Below, piece after piece: positions 17,265-26,520 of a DNA stretch of 64,000 nucleotides; the stretch's first letter is position 1; each line of letters opens with the position of its first letter. The DNA lies in the NCBI GenBank assembly GCA_964573775.1, contig CAZNKU010000002.1, positions 1 to 64,000 on the forward strand, read 5' to 3'. Source of the stretch: CAZNKU01 sp964573775. GTDB taxonomy: Bacteria > Bacillota > Clostridia > Monoglobales > Firm-18. The notes beneath the pieces were generated by a model. The model saw nothing but the letters and a program-made list of their open reading frames with translations, was not told where the DNA came from and ran no database searches. The position numbers and the translations under genes are program-made.

Positions 17265-18470
17265 GTGAAGAAAAGGAACATACCTTTTTCGCCTCCGGAT
17301 ATTTCGGATTTAGAAATAGAAATGGTTACCGAAGTTTTAAAAAGTGGTTGGATAACCACAGGACCCAAGACAAAACTTTTTGAAAAAGCCATTACAGAAT
17401 ATTGCGGTACTTCAAAAGCAGTATGTTTAAATTCTGCTACTGCGTGTATGGAAATGGCATTGAGAGTTATGGGAATTGGTGAAGGCGATGAGGTTATAAC
17501 CAGTGCATATACATATACTGCAAGTGCAAGTGTTATCTGTCATGTGGGTGCAAAGGTTGTTATGGTTGATACTGCAAAGGACAGCTATCAGATGGATTAC
17601 GGCAAGCTTGCTGATGCAATTACCGAAAAAACAAAAGCAATTATTCCTGTTGATATTGCAGGAGTAATGTGTGATTATGATAAAATATTTGAAATTGTTG
17701 AAAACAAAAAACATTTGTTCAACCCAAATAACGATTACCAAAAAGCTTTGGGAAGAGTTATGGTTCTTGCAGATTCTGCGCACGGCTTTGGTGCAGAATA
17801 TAAGGGCAGAAAAAGCGGTTCGGTTGCAGACTTTACAAGCTTTTCTTTCCACGCGGTTAAAAACCTTACAACAGGTGAAGGTGGGGGTCTTACATGGAAT
17901 TCAATAGACGGAATAGATGATGATGAGCTTTACAAAAAGTTTATGTTGCTTTCCTTACATGGTCAATCTAAAGATGCCTTGGCTAAAACACAGCTTGGGG
18001 CATGGGAATATGATATTGTTGCACCGTACTTTAAGTGTAATATGACAGATATTATGGCTGCAATAGGTCTTGCTCAGCTTGAACGTTATGACGGTATGCT
18101 GAAAAAAAGAAAAAGACTTATAAAAATGTATGACAGCGGACTTAAAGACCTTGGTTTTGAAAGTCTTGAACACTATAATGATAATGTTCAGTCCAGCGGA
18201 CATTTGTATCTTACAAGAATTACAGGTAAAGACAGTGATTTTCGTAATGAGTTTATAATTAAAATGGCAGAACGTGGCATCGCATGTAATGTGCACTACA
18301 AACCTCTTCCTATGCATACTGCATATAAAAATCTTGGATTTGACATTAATAATTATCCTAATGCATACAATCAGTTTGCAAACGAGGTTACTCTTCCTCT
18401 TAACACTCTTATGGCAGAGGAAGATGTGGAATACATAATAGAAAATATCAAAGAAATAATAGAGGGTTGA
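17265..18470 (+). CDS. DegT/DnrJ/EryC1/StrS family sugar aminotransferase
   Basis: PLP-dependent enzyme that transaminates a keto sugar nucleotide to an amino sugar, typically UDP-4-keto-6-deoxy sugars. Seen: IPFSPPDISDLE start, SATACMEMALRVMGIG, ADSAHGFGAEY, and the PLP lysine in SFHAVKNLTTGEGG. The GTG start lies 9 bases after AGGAG; a frame ATG four codons earlier sits right on the ribosome site and is unlikely. About 401 aa. First gene of the locus, directly before the initiating transferase, so the amino sugar may be the first residue of the repeat unit. Confidence 0.88.
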   Translation: MKKRNIPFSPPDISDLEIEMVTEVLKSGWITTGPKTKLFEKAITEYCGTSKAVCLNSATACMEMALRVMGIGEGDEVITSAYTYTASASVICHVGAKVVMVDTAKDSYQMDYGKLADAITEKTKAIIPVDIAGVMCDYDKIFEIVENKKHLFNPNNDYQKALGRVMVLADSAHGFGAEYKGRKSGSVADFTSFSFHAVKNLTTGEGGGLTWNSIDGIDDDELYKKFMLLSLHGQSKDALAKTQLGAWEYDIVAPYFKCNMTDIMAAIGLAQLERYDGMLKKRKRLIKMYDSGLKDLGFESLEHYNDNVQSSGHLYLTRITGKDSDFRNEFIIKMAERGIACNVHYKPLPMHTAYKNLGFDINNYPNAYNQFANEVTLPLNTLMAEEDVEYIIENIKEIIEG

Positions 18471-18474
18471 TTTA

Positions 18475-19200
18475 ATGCTGCTTAAAAAGTTTGAAGACCT
18501 TGCACCCGAATTTCAAAATGAAAATGTAAAGAGATATTATGACATTTTAAAAAAGAAAACATTTGCACTTATTTTAAAAAGAACTTTTGATATAATTGCT
18601 TCGGCAATTATGCTTGTGATTTTATCGCCTGTCTTTTTGATTCTCGCAATAGCAATTAAGGTTGATTCAAAAGGCCCTGTTTTTTACAGACAGGAGAGAA
18701 TTACACAGTTTGGAAAAAAATTCAGGATTTTCAAATTCCGCACAATGGTTGCAAATGCAGACAAAATAGGCTCACTTGTTACGGTAAATAATGACAGCCG
18801 TATAACAAAGGTTGGCAGTTTTATAAGAAAGTGCAGACTTGACGAAATATGTCAGCTTATTGATATTTTCAGAGGAACAATGTCCTTTGTAGGAACACGA
18901 CCTGAGGTGAAAAAATATGTGGACGCATATGCTGACGAAATGTATGCAACCTTGCTTATGCCTGCAGGGGTTACTTCACTTGCAAGTATAAAGTATAAGG
19001 ATGAAGAAAAGCTTCTCTCAGGTGCAGATGATACAGACAGTACATACATAAACCGCATACTTCCTGATAAAATGAAATATAATCTGGAATATCTTGAAAA
19101 GTTCGGTTTCTTTTACGACATCAAACTTATGTTTATGACGGTTTTTGCGGTTTTGAAAAAAGAAGAGGAAGAAAAAACGGAGGAAAAAGTAAATGGATAA
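18475..19200 (+). CDS. Initiating sugar-1-phosphate transferase (bacterial sugar transferase family)
   Basis: Polyprenyl-phosphate phosphoglycosyltransferase that starts repeat-unit assembly by moving a sugar phosphate from a nucleotide sugar to undecaprenyl phosphate. One membrane helix (about residues 35-60: FDIIASAIMLVILSPVFLIL), then the signature KGPVFYRQERI...FRIFKFRTM and the catalytic region RKCRLDEICQLIDIFRG and VGTRPEV. At 241 aa it is the small PglC/WbaP-C-terminal type. Overlaps the next glycosyltransferase gene by 8 bases. Confidence 0.92.
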   Translation: MLLKKFEDLAPEFQNENVKRYYDILKKKTFALILKRTFDIIASAIMLVILSPVFLILAIAIKVDSKGPVFYRQERITQFGKKFRIFKFRTMVANADKIGSLVTVNNDSRITKVGSFIRKCRLDEICQLIDIFRGTMSFVGTRPEVKKYVDAYADEMYATLLMPAGVTSLASIKYKDEEKLLSGADDTDSTYINRILPDKMKYNLEYLEKFGFFYDIKLMFMTVFAVLKKEEEEKTEEKVNG

Positions 19201-19942
19201 GTTGGTTTCTATTATCACACCCACATATAATTGCGGAAAGTTTATTGCGCGCACAATAGATTCCGTATTAGCGCAGACATACATAAACTGGGAAATGGTT
19301 ATTGTGGATGATTGCTCACAAGACGATACAAAAGAGGTTGTCAAAGGGTATATGGAAAAGGACAGCCGTATAAGGTACGAATGCCTTGAAAGTAATTCAG
19401 GAGCTGCAGTTGCACGGACACGCGCTATGGAACTGGCAGAAGGACAGTATATGGCTTTTTTAGACAGCGATGATATATGGAAACCCGAAAAGTTGGAAAA
19501 ACAGTTGCGTTTTATGGAAGATAATAATATTAATTTTTCCTGTACCGAATATGAACAGATTGACGAAGATGACAATAAGTTTGGCAAGGTAATTAAGGTA
19601 GTGAAAAAGACTGACTATAACAGGCTTTTGCTTGATTGTCCTGTTGGAAACTCAACAGTTATGTACAATGTTGAAAAAATGGGTAAATTTGAAGTCCCCA
19701 ATATCAGAAAGAGAAACGATGACGCACTGTGGCTTCAGATGCTCAAAAGAGAAAAATATATAATCGGTATGCCTGAAGTTCTTATGGAATACCGTATACG
19801 ACAAAATTCAATTTCAAGTAATAAATTTAATCTAATTAAATATCATTGGAAGTTGTATCGTGAAATTGAACATCTTAATGTATTCCGTTCAACATTTCAT
19901 GTTTGCTGGTGGATTTTTCTAAAAGTTTTTAAAATAAAATAG
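19193..19942 (+). CDS. Glycosyltransferase family 2
   Basis: GT-A fold transferase: N-terminal LVSIITPTYNCGKFIARTID, DDCSQDDT, and the DxD-type metal site in AFLDSDDIW. 249 aa with no membrane helix of note; the C-terminal part is basic and probably membrane-associated. Likely adds the second sugar to the lipid-linked intermediate, given its place right after the initiating transferase and overlapping it. Confidence 0.88.
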   Translation: MDKLVSIITPTYNCGKFIARTIDSVLAQTYINWEMVIVDDCSQDDTKEVVKGYMEKDSRIRYECLESNSGAAVARTRAMELAEGQYMAFLDSDDIWKPEKLEKQLRFMEDNNINFSCTEYEQIDEDDNKFGKVIKVVKKTDYNRLLLDCPVGNSTVMYNVEKMGKFEVPNIRKRNDDALWLQMLKREKYIIGMPEVLMEYRIRQNSISSNKFNLIKYHWKLYREIEHLNVFRSTFHVCWWIFLKVFKIK

Positions 19943-19956
19943 TGGGGATATAAATC

Positions 19957-20892
19957 ATGAGCAAAGAAAAAGTATTGGTACTTATGGGCGGTATTTCTAC
20001 AGAAAGAGAAATATCACTAAAAAGCGGAACTGCTGTTGCAAAGGCTTTGCAGGAAGCAGGATATACAGTTGAAACACTTGATATAAATCAGAATAATGTA
20101 TCTGAAATAGCAAAAATAAAACCTGATGTTTGTTACCTTGCTCTTCACGGCAAGGGCGGAGAGGACGGTTGCATCCAGGGTATGCTTGAATGGATGGGTA
20201 TTCCATATACAGGTCCCGGAGTTTCGGCAAGTGCAATTTGTATGGATAAGGCACTTACTAAAAAGGTTTTGGTACAAAGTGGTATACCTACACCAAAGTC
20301 TTTGGAATATACAAAGGATGAATGTACAGATGTTGAAAAAATCAAAAATGAATTGATAGAAAAATTGGGTATTCCTGTTGTGTTAAAATCACCTTGTCAG
20401 GGTTCAAGCATCGGTGTTGTTATCGTACGTGACGAAGCATCTGTTGCAGACGCTATTGAAGAAGTTTTCAAATACGGCGACATTATGCTTGCGGAACAGT
20501 TCGTTTGTGGTGTAGAAATTTCCGTTCCTGTTGTAGGCAATGAAAATCCTAAGGTTTTTCCGATTATTGAGATTGTACCTGTCAGCGAATTTTATGATTT
20601 TGAATCAAAGTATACACCTGGTATGAGTGAACATATCATACCTGCACGAATCAGCGAAAAAGCTATTGCAAACGTAAATAAGTATGCAAAGGAAGCCTAT
20701 GAAAAAACAGGTTGCAGAGGAGTTTCGAGAATAGACCTTATTATTGATGAAAATGATAACCCTTATGTTATAGAAATAAACACAATCCCAGGTATGACCG
20801 AAACAAGCCTTGTGCCTGATTCCGCAAGATATATAGGAGTAGAATTCCCACAGCTTGTTGACAGAATTGTAAAACTTGCATTGAAAAAGTAG
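19957..20892 (+). CDS. ddl: D-alanine--D-alanine ligase inside the polysaccharide locus
   Basis: ATP-grasp ligase that makes D-Ala-D-Ala for peptidoglycan. Seen: GGISTEREISLKSG, ALHGKGGEDG, GIPYTGPG, the ATP-grasp lysine in VVLKSPCQGSSIGV, the omega-loop EFYDFESKYTPG, and the metal-binding IEINTIPGMT. The Tyr in EFYDFE corresponds to the residue that favours D-Ala as second substrate; Van-type ligases have His there. At 311 aa it is a normal Ddl. Unusual is its position, 14 bases after a glycosyltransferase and 44 before another, in the middle of a capsule/EPS cluster. Confidence 0.93.
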   Translation: MSKEKVLVLMGGISTEREISLKSGTAVAKALQEAGYTVETLDINQNNVSEIAKIKPDVCYLALHGKGGEDGCIQGMLEWMGIPYTGPGVSASAICMDKALTKKVLVQSGIPTPKSLEYTKDECTDVEKIKNELIEKLGIPVVLKSPCQGSSIGVVIVRDEASVADAIEEVFKYGDIMLAEQFVCGVEISVPVVGNENPKVFPIIEIVPVSEFYDFESKYTPGMSEHIIPARISEKAIANVNKYAKEAYEKTGCRGVSRIDLIIDENDNPYVIEINTIPGMTETSLVPDSARYIGVEFPQLVDRIVKLALKK

Positions 20893-20936
20893 TTTTCATA
20901 AAAAGGATTTTAATGTACCAGAGAGGGTTTGATAAA

Positions 20937-21977
20937 GTGAAAAAAATTTGTGTTATAGGGCATTTTGCTTTTGGTAAAACAATGCTTAACGGTCAAACCG
21001 TAAAAACAAAAATTTTATCTGACGAACTTGATAGGATATATGGCTCAGAAAATGTAGGGAAGATAGATACTCATGGTAATAAGCTTAAAATGGCATGGTA
21101 TGTTTTAAAGGCAATGTTCGGTATGTTTTGTTACAAAAACATAATTATTTTGCCTGCCCATAACGGAGTGCGTGTTTTTGTACCGGTGCTTTCTGCACTT
21201 AGAAGAATTTCAAAATGCAAACTTCACTATGCTGTTGTAGGCGGTTGGCTTGCAGATTACATAAAGGATAAGGACAAAGTAAAAAAGAGCCTTTTCAAGT
21301 TTGACGGTGTGTATGTGGAAACAACTGCCATGAAAAATGCACTCAATGAAATGGGTTATGGCAATGTATTTGTCATGCCAAACTGCAAAAATTTAAATAT
21401 CTTAAAAGAGGAAGAGCTTGTTTATAATACTGAAAAACCTTATAAGCTGTGTACCTTTTCTCGTGTTATGAAGGAAAAGGGTATAGAGGATGCCATTAAT
21501 GCTGTTAAGGCAGTAAATGAAAAATACGGTGAAACAATCTATACGCTTGATATTTATGGACAGGTTGATGCAGGCCAAATAGAATGGTTTGAAAATTTAC
21601 AAGCCAATTTTCCCGATTATGTAAAATATGGGGGGTTAGTCCCTTTTGATAAAAGTGAGGAAGTGCTGAAAAATTATTTTGCTCTTTTGTTCCCTACCAA
21701 TTATTACACAGAAGGGATACCGGGAACTATTATAGATGCTTATGCGGCAGGAATTCCCGTAATTTCTGCAAAATGGGAAAATTATAAAGATATTGTTATT
21801 GAAAATAACACAGGCTTGTTGTTTGAAATGCAGAACAACGAGGAATTTACAGAAAAACTTACAGAAGTTTGTGGGAATGTTGATAAATTAAATTCCTTGA
21901 AAGTAAATTGTCTTAAAGAGTCAGAAAAATATTTGCCGAAAAATGTTTTGGATTTGCTTATTAAAAATTTAAGATAG
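20937..21977 (+). CDS. Glycosyltransferase family 4-like
   Basis: GT-B fold transferase of about 346 aa. The N-terminal KKICVIGHFAFGKTMLNGQTVKT and the C-terminal nucleotide-sugar site (PTNYYTEGIPGTIIDAYAAGIPVIS) are typical of GT4, with the conserved EGIPG...DAYAAG in place of EGxPxxxxEAmA. The GTG after AGAGAGG is preferred over the ATG eight codons earlier. Sugar specificity cannot be read from sequence. Confidence 0.82.
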   Translation: MKKICVIGHFAFGKTMLNGQTVKTKILSDELDRIYGSENVGKIDTHGNKLKMAWYVLKAMFGMFCYKNIIILPAHNGVRVFVPVLSALRRISKCKLHYAVVGGWLADYIKDKDKVKKSLFKFDGVYVETTAMKNALNEMGYGNVFVMPNCKNLNILKEEELVYNTEKPYKLCTFSRVMKEKGIEDAINAVKAVNEKYGETIYTLDIYGQVDAGQIEWFENLQANFPDYVKYGGLVPFDKSEEVLKNYFALLFPTNYYTEGIPGTIIDAYAAGIPVISAKWENYKDIVIENNTGLLFEMQNNEEFTEKLTEVCGNVDKLNSLKVNCLKESEKYLPKNVLDLLIKNLR

Positions 21978-21990
21978 AGGTGTTTTTGCT

Positions 21991-22506
21991 ATGTGGAATA
22001 TAAAAACCAGAATATGGTATATATTATATAAAATATCTGCGGCAAGCTTACCCGAAAGTCGTCACTTTGGGTTTGCAAAAAAGGCTCGTGGTTTTTACGC
22101 TCGCAAGATAGCCGCCTTTGTGGGCAGAAATGTTAATATTGAAAAGAATGCATATTTTACTCCCGGTTTGCGTATAGGTAATAATTCGGGAGTAGGTATC
22201 CGTTGTGAAGTCAATGGAGAGGTTACAATTGGCAACGATGTAATGATGGGACCGGAGGTTGTTATTTATACTTCATCTCATGCCCATGACCGAATAGACA
22301 TACCGATGATCGAACAAGGCTCACAAGAAACCAAGCCTGTAATTATAGGCAATGATGTGTGGATAGGACGGCGCGCCATAATTATGCCCGGTGTAAACAT
22401 CGGCAACGGATGTATTATAGGTGCCGGTGCAGTTGTTACAAAAGATGTTCCTGATTATTGTATAGTTGGTGGAGTGCCTGCTAAAATAGTTAAAAGGAGA
22501 CAATAA
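21991..22506 (+). CDS. Hexapeptide-repeat O-acetyltransferase
   Basis: Left-handed beta-helix acyltransferase of the maltose/galactoside/serine O-acetyltransferase group, 171 aa. Hexapeptide repeats run from about residue 55 (IGNNSGVGIRCEV) to the end (IGNDVWIGRRAIIMPGVNIGNG, IGAGAVVTKDVPDYCIVGGVPAKIVK), with the catalytic His in the YTSSHAHD segment. Probably O-acetylates a sugar of the polysaccharide. 13 bases after the upstream glycosyltransferase and 2 before the next. Confidence 0.88.
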   Translation: MWNIKTRIWYILYKISAASLPESRHFGFAKKARGFYARKIAAFVGRNVNIEKNAYFTPGLRIGNNSGVGIRCEVNGEVTIGNDVMMGPEVVIYTSSHAHDRIDIPMIEQGSQETKPVIIGNDVWIGRRAIIMPGVNIGNGCIIGAGAVVTKDVPDYCIVGGVPAKIVKRRQ

Positions 22507-22508
22507 AA

Positions 22509-23609
22509 ATGAAAAGACTTTTATGTATTGTAAGTAATATGAATGCAGGCGGTGCAGAAACATTTTTAATGAAATTATTTCGTAATATAGACCGAACACA
22601 ATATATGATGGATTTTTGTGTTAATAGAAAGGACACCTGTTTTTACGAAGAAGAAATATATAAATTGGGTGGTAAAATTTTTGAAATACCCTCAAAATCA
22701 GATAATTTAAAAGCTTTCAAAAAAGCACTTTTCAAATTGGTAAAAGAAGAAAAATATGAATATGTTTTAAGAATAACTTCTAATACTGTGGGATTTATGG
22801 ACTTGAAGATAGCAAAAAAAGCGGGGGCGAAGGTTTGCAGTGCACGTTCCAGCAATTCCAGTGACGGAGGTAGTTTGAAAAGTTTACTTGTACATAAACT
22901 TGGGCGTTTGTTATATGGTAAATATGTTGATGTAAAGTTTGCGCCTTCTGACCTTGCCGCTAAATACACTTTCGGCAAAAAGGCTTATGAAAATGGAGTG
23001 GCCAAAATTTTGCACAATGCGATTGATTTAGATGTGTTTTCATATAAGGCAGATGGAAGAGACAGAGTTCGTGAAGAATTTAAAATAAATGATAATACCA
23101 TAGTCGTTGGTCATATGGGCCGTTTTATGACACAGAAAAATCATATGTTTTTATTGGATATTTTTGATGAGTATCATAAAAAGCATAAGAATAGTGTTTT
23201 GATGCTTGTCGGCAAAGGGGAACTTGAACAGCAGATTAAGGGAAAAATTGCTGATAAAGGATTGACCGATTCGGTTATATTTACCGGTGTTCGTTCTGAT
23301 GTACCTGATGTTTTTTCTGCTATGGATGTTTTTGTAATGCCTTCTTTATATGAGGGTATGCCAAATGTTGTTATTGAAGCACAGGCTACAGGTCTTCCGT
23401 GCATTATAGCTGATACTATTACCAAGGAAGCAGATATAACAGGATTAGTTAGTTATATGTCTTTACAAACCTCTGCAAAAGAATGGGCAGAGAAAGTTGG
23501 TAAATCCATAAATACGGAAAGAGTAGATACAAAAGAGAATTTTATAAAAAATGGCTATGATATTAGAGGCGTTGCTGACGAATTTATCAAATTGGTATTT
23601 GGAGAGTGA
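22509..23609 (+). CDS. Glycosyltransferase family 4
   Basis: GT-B transferase, 366 aa. N-terminal IVSNMNAGGAETFLMKL is the classic GT4 acceptor-side motif; HMGRFMTQKNH opens the C-terminal Rossmann domain and MPSLYEGMPNVVIEAQATGLPCI holds the EX7E-like donor site. Overlap or near-contact with both neighbours indicates one transcript. Donor sugar unknown. Confidence 0.9.
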   Translation: MKRLLCIVSNMNAGGAETFLMKLFRNIDRTQYMMDFCVNRKDTCFYEEEIYKLGGKIFEIPSKSDNLKAFKKALFKLVKEEKYEYVLRITSNTVGFMDLKIAKKAGAKVCSARSSNSSDGGSLKSLLVHKLGRLLYGKYVDVKFAPSDLAAKYTFGKKAYENGVAKILHNAIDLDVFSYKADGRDRVREEFKINDNTIVVGHMGRFMTQKNHMFLLDIFDEYHKKHKNSVLMLVGKGELEQQIKGKIADKGLTDSVIFTGVRSDVPDVFSAMDVFVMPSLYEGMPNVVIEAQATGLPCIIADTITKEADITGLVSYMSLQTSAKEWAEKVGKSINTERVDTKENFIKNGYDIRGVADEFIKLVFGE

Positions 23610-23614
23610 AATAT

Positions 23615-24703
23615 ATGAAGCATATATTATTTGCAATCGGTTCACTTTATGGCGGTGGTGCAGAACGAGTTGTTTCGGTATGGTCAAGCAGACTTGCGAA
23701 AAAAGGGTATAAAGTTTCTGTCTTAGTGTATTCCAGAATGGAAAATGAATATCCGATTGACAACAAAGTAGAAGTGTATACTATTGCAAAATCTCAAAAA
23801 GAATGTAACGATATGTCTATTTTATCAAGGTTAAGATTGTTCAGGAAAAAGCTAAAAGAAATTAAACCTGATGTCGTTATAAGTTTTTTACCGATTATGC
23901 AAATATATGTTAGAATTGCGTGTATCGGACTACATATTCCCAGAATAGAAACAGTCAGAAATAATCCATGGGAAATTGAAAAAGGACTAAATGCAATATA
24001 CTCTAAACTATGGTTAAATTGTTTTAAAACCTGTAATGCTTTTATAGTACAAACAGGAGACCAGAAACTTTTTTTTGATAAGAAGGTGCAGGATAAAGCT
24101 GTAGTTATTCCCAATTCGATAAATGAATCATATTTGCAAAGCCATAAGACAGAATATAATGATAATTCTCATAAAATTATTGCAGCGGGCAGGCTTACTT
24201 TACAAAAGAACTATAAAATGATGATTGATGCTGTAAAAACGGCATCACAGAAATATGTGGATATAACCCTTGAAATATATGGTGTTGGAGAGCTTTACGA
24301 TGAACTTAACGATTACATAAATGAACAGGGTTTATCCGATAAAATAACTCTTATGGGAAGAAGTGACAGTTTGTACAAGCTGTATCCGGAGCGGGATTTG
24401 TATTTGATGAGTTCGGACTACGAAGGTATGCCAAATGCTTTGGCTGAGGCTATGGCAGTAGGACTTCCTTGTATTTCGACGGATTGCAAAACCGGACCAC
24501 GGGATTTGATTGAAAATGGAGAAAATGGGTATTTGGTTGAAGTGGGAAATGCAGGTGTTATGGCAGAAAAAATTGTGGAATTTTTCGAACTTTCTGGCGA
24601 TGGCCAAAAGATAATTGGTGAGAATGCAAGGAAAAAAATAATTGATTTTTGCAGTGAAAAAAATAGTATGTCAAAGCTAATACAATTAATTGAGGCGATT
24701 TAA
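23615..24703 (+). CDS. Glycosyltransferase family 4
   Basis: GT-B transferase of about 362 aa, clearly paralogous in layout to the previous gene. Seen: ILFAIGSLYGGGAERVVS, AAGRLTLQKNYKMMIDA, and MSSDYEGMPNALAEAMAVGLPCIST with the EX7E donor motif. An in-frame GTG overlapping the upstream stop exists, but the ATG after GGAGAGTG is the better start. Donor sugar unknown. Confidence 0.9.
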   Translation: MKHILFAIGSLYGGGAERVVSVWSSRLAKKGYKVSVLVYSRMENEYPIDNKVEVYTIAKSQKECNDMSILSRLRLFRKKLKEIKPDVVISFLPIMQIYVRIACIGLHIPRIETVRNNPWEIEKGLNAIYSKLWLNCFKTCNAFIVQTGDQKLFFDKKVQDKAVVIPNSINESYLQSHKTEYNDNSHKIIAAGRLTLQKNYKMMIDAVKTASQKYVDITLEIYGVGELYDELNDYINEQGLSDKITLMGRSDSLYKLYPERDLYLMSSDYEGMPNALAEAMAVGLPCISTDCKTGPRDLIENGENGYLVEVGNAGVMAEKIVEFFELSGDGQKIIGENARKKIIDFCSEKNSMSKLIQLIEAI

Positions 24704-24727
24704 ATATATTGTGAGAGGAGAAGGTAA

Positions 24728-25993
24728 GTGAATTATTGTATAAAAGAAAAAAATGGGAAAAGCATACTAGAGTCTAAAAATGGCATAAATAATTTTCTTG
24801 CCTTTGCAACACTTTTGCTTTTAGTCTTATCCCAAAATAAGGATTGGGGAAGCACTAGCTTTTTGTGGTGGGGTGCAGTAGGGCTATTTATGGTTACGGT
24901 TGTTCTTTCAAATAATTTAAAGTTTTATTTGGATGTTGGATATACAACCTGGGTTGTATCGTTTTTACTTATATGCTTTTTTTCATTAATGTGGGCAGTT
25001 GACACTACTCCTGTTATAAATTCATTAAAAAATCTATTAGTCCATTTTACTATATTAATATTATTACGTTCTTCAATAAGAACGCGTGAAGATATTGAAA
25101 CTGTATTTAAAGTTATAGTTTTGTCGGTTGTTATTAATTCTGCTTATCTTCTTTTTATTAGTTCAAGTGTTTTAGAACAGGCAAAAATGGTGGAGAGTGG
25201 GGCAGCCAGACTGGGCGAAGAAGGTGCCTGGAATGCCAACGGAATAGGGTTTATGACTTCAAATGCTGTGTTGATTTCCTTGTTTTTTTTCAAAAAAACC
25301 AAGAAAAATTATGTGAAGTTAATTAATATTTGTATAATTGTATTGACTTGTGTGGTTACTTTGTTGACCGGATCGCGTACTGCGATTCTAAAAGTTGCTG
25401 CAGGTTTAGCATTGTTTACATATTTTAGTTATAATGGTAAACGGTTTAAAGCAGTGTTAATTATTTTGATTCTGTTGATTGTACTATACTGTGTTATGAT
25501 GTATGTGCCCTTATTTTACTCTATTATCGGTTGGAGAATGGAAGGGTTGTTTGCAATGTTTACAGGTGTAGGTGAAATTGAATCCAGTGCTGATATACGC
25601 GATAAATTTATAGGAGATGCAATAGAAAGATGGAAGGAAAGGCCAATTTTAGGTTATGGGCTTGATTGTTACAGAAGGGTTAATACAATAAAACAAAATT
25701 ATTATTCCCATAATAATTTTGTTGAATTGTTGGCTGATTTAGGTGTGGTAGGATTTATTGCATTCTATATTGCACACATAAAGAATTTGTTTATATTATT
25801 CAAATTCAAAAAGGATGATAGTATGAAGTGGTTTTTGATTACAGCTATTATTGTGGTGCTGCTTTCTGACTATGGTACAATTTCATACCATAACCTTTTG
25901 ACTATGTCATTGATTATGTTGTCTTTCGCATATATTACAATTTGCAAAAGGGAGGAACAAAAATATGATATCGAGAATCAAAGCGATGTATAG
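24728..25993 (+). CDS. O-antigen ligase/polymerase (Wzy-like) membrane protein
   Basis: 421 aa with about ten to eleven membrane helices and a large extracellular loop near the C terminus (residues 265-335), the architecture of the Wzy_C/WaaL family. GYGLDCYRRVNTIKQNYYSHNNFVELLADLGVVG, cited here by its HNNFVELLADLGVVG core, is the conserved C-terminal motif. Probably the repeat-unit polymerase of this locus. Starts at a GTG behind GAGGAG. Confidence 0.88.
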   Translation: MNYCIKEKNGKSILESKNGINNFLAFATLLLLVLSQNKDWGSTSFLWWGAVGLFMVTVVLSNNLKFYLDVGYTTWVVSFLLICFFSLMWAVDTTPVINSLKNLLVHFTILILLRSSIRTREDIETVFKVIVLSVVINSAYLLFISSSVLEQAKMVESGAARLGEEGAWNANGIGFMTSNAVLISLFFFKKTKKNYVKLINICIIVLTCVVTLLTGSRTAILKVAAGLALFTYFSYNGKRFKAVLIILILLIVLYCVMMYVPLFYSIIGWRMEGLFAMFTGVGEIESSADIRDKFIGDAIERWKERPILGYGLDCYRRVNTIKQNYYSHNNFVELLADLGVVGFIAFYIAHIKNLFILFKFKKDDSMKWFLITAIIVVLLSDYGTISYHNLLTMSLIMLSFAYITICKREEQKYDIENQSDV

Positions 25994-26510
25994 AGTATTT
26001 AAAGGGCCGTTTAAATGTGCCGTTGAAAATGGGCTTAAGGTCGGGAAGAATGTAAGTTTTGGCGCCAACATTAATTGGGGTTCAGAACCATATCTGATTA
26101 CAATTAAAGACAATGTAAGGTTATCAAGCAATATTGTGTTTTTAACTCATGATGGAGGTTCACATGCCTTCAGGGATAAGGATATCTATAAGGGTGTAAA
26201 CAAGTTTGGCAAAATTGTAGTAGAAGAGCATTCATTTATAGGTACTAATGCGATAATTATGCCAAATGTTCGTATAGGTAAACGAAGTGTTGTAGGTGCA
26301 GGCGCAGTTGTTACCAAAAGCGTACCTGACGATTGTGTTGTTGCAGGTATTCCTGCAAGAATTATATGTTCTACTTCCGAGTATGCAGATAAAATGAAAA
26401 GTATGCAAGCAGATTTGGGATGGGATGCCAAAAACTATATGGCAAATAAAAAGGACTATTTGATTAATAATATTCCAGAACCGCCTGTTGGAAATATTAA
26501 TAACAAATAA
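25965..26510 (+). CDS. Hexapeptide-repeat acyltransferase
   Basis: Left-handed beta-helix transferase, 181 aa: KVGKNVSFGANINWG, the active-site region VFLTHDGGSHAF with His, then VEEHSFIGTNAIIMPNVRIG and VGAGAVVTKSVPDDCVVAGIPA. The LTHDGGSH segment is common in capsule-locus acetyltransferases. Overlaps the polymerase gene by 29 bases but has its own ribosome site (GGGAGGA) within it. Confidence 0.87.
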   Translation: MISRIKAMYRVFKGPFKCAVENGLKVGKNVSFGANINWGSEPYLITIKDNVRLSSNIVFLTHDGGSHAFRDKDIYKGVNKFGKIVVEEHSFIGTNAIIMPNVRIGKRSVVGAGAVVTKSVPDDCVVAGIPARIICSTSEYADKMKSMQADLGWDAKNYMANKKDYLINNIPEPPVGNINNK

Positions 26511-26520
26511 CGGAGGAAAA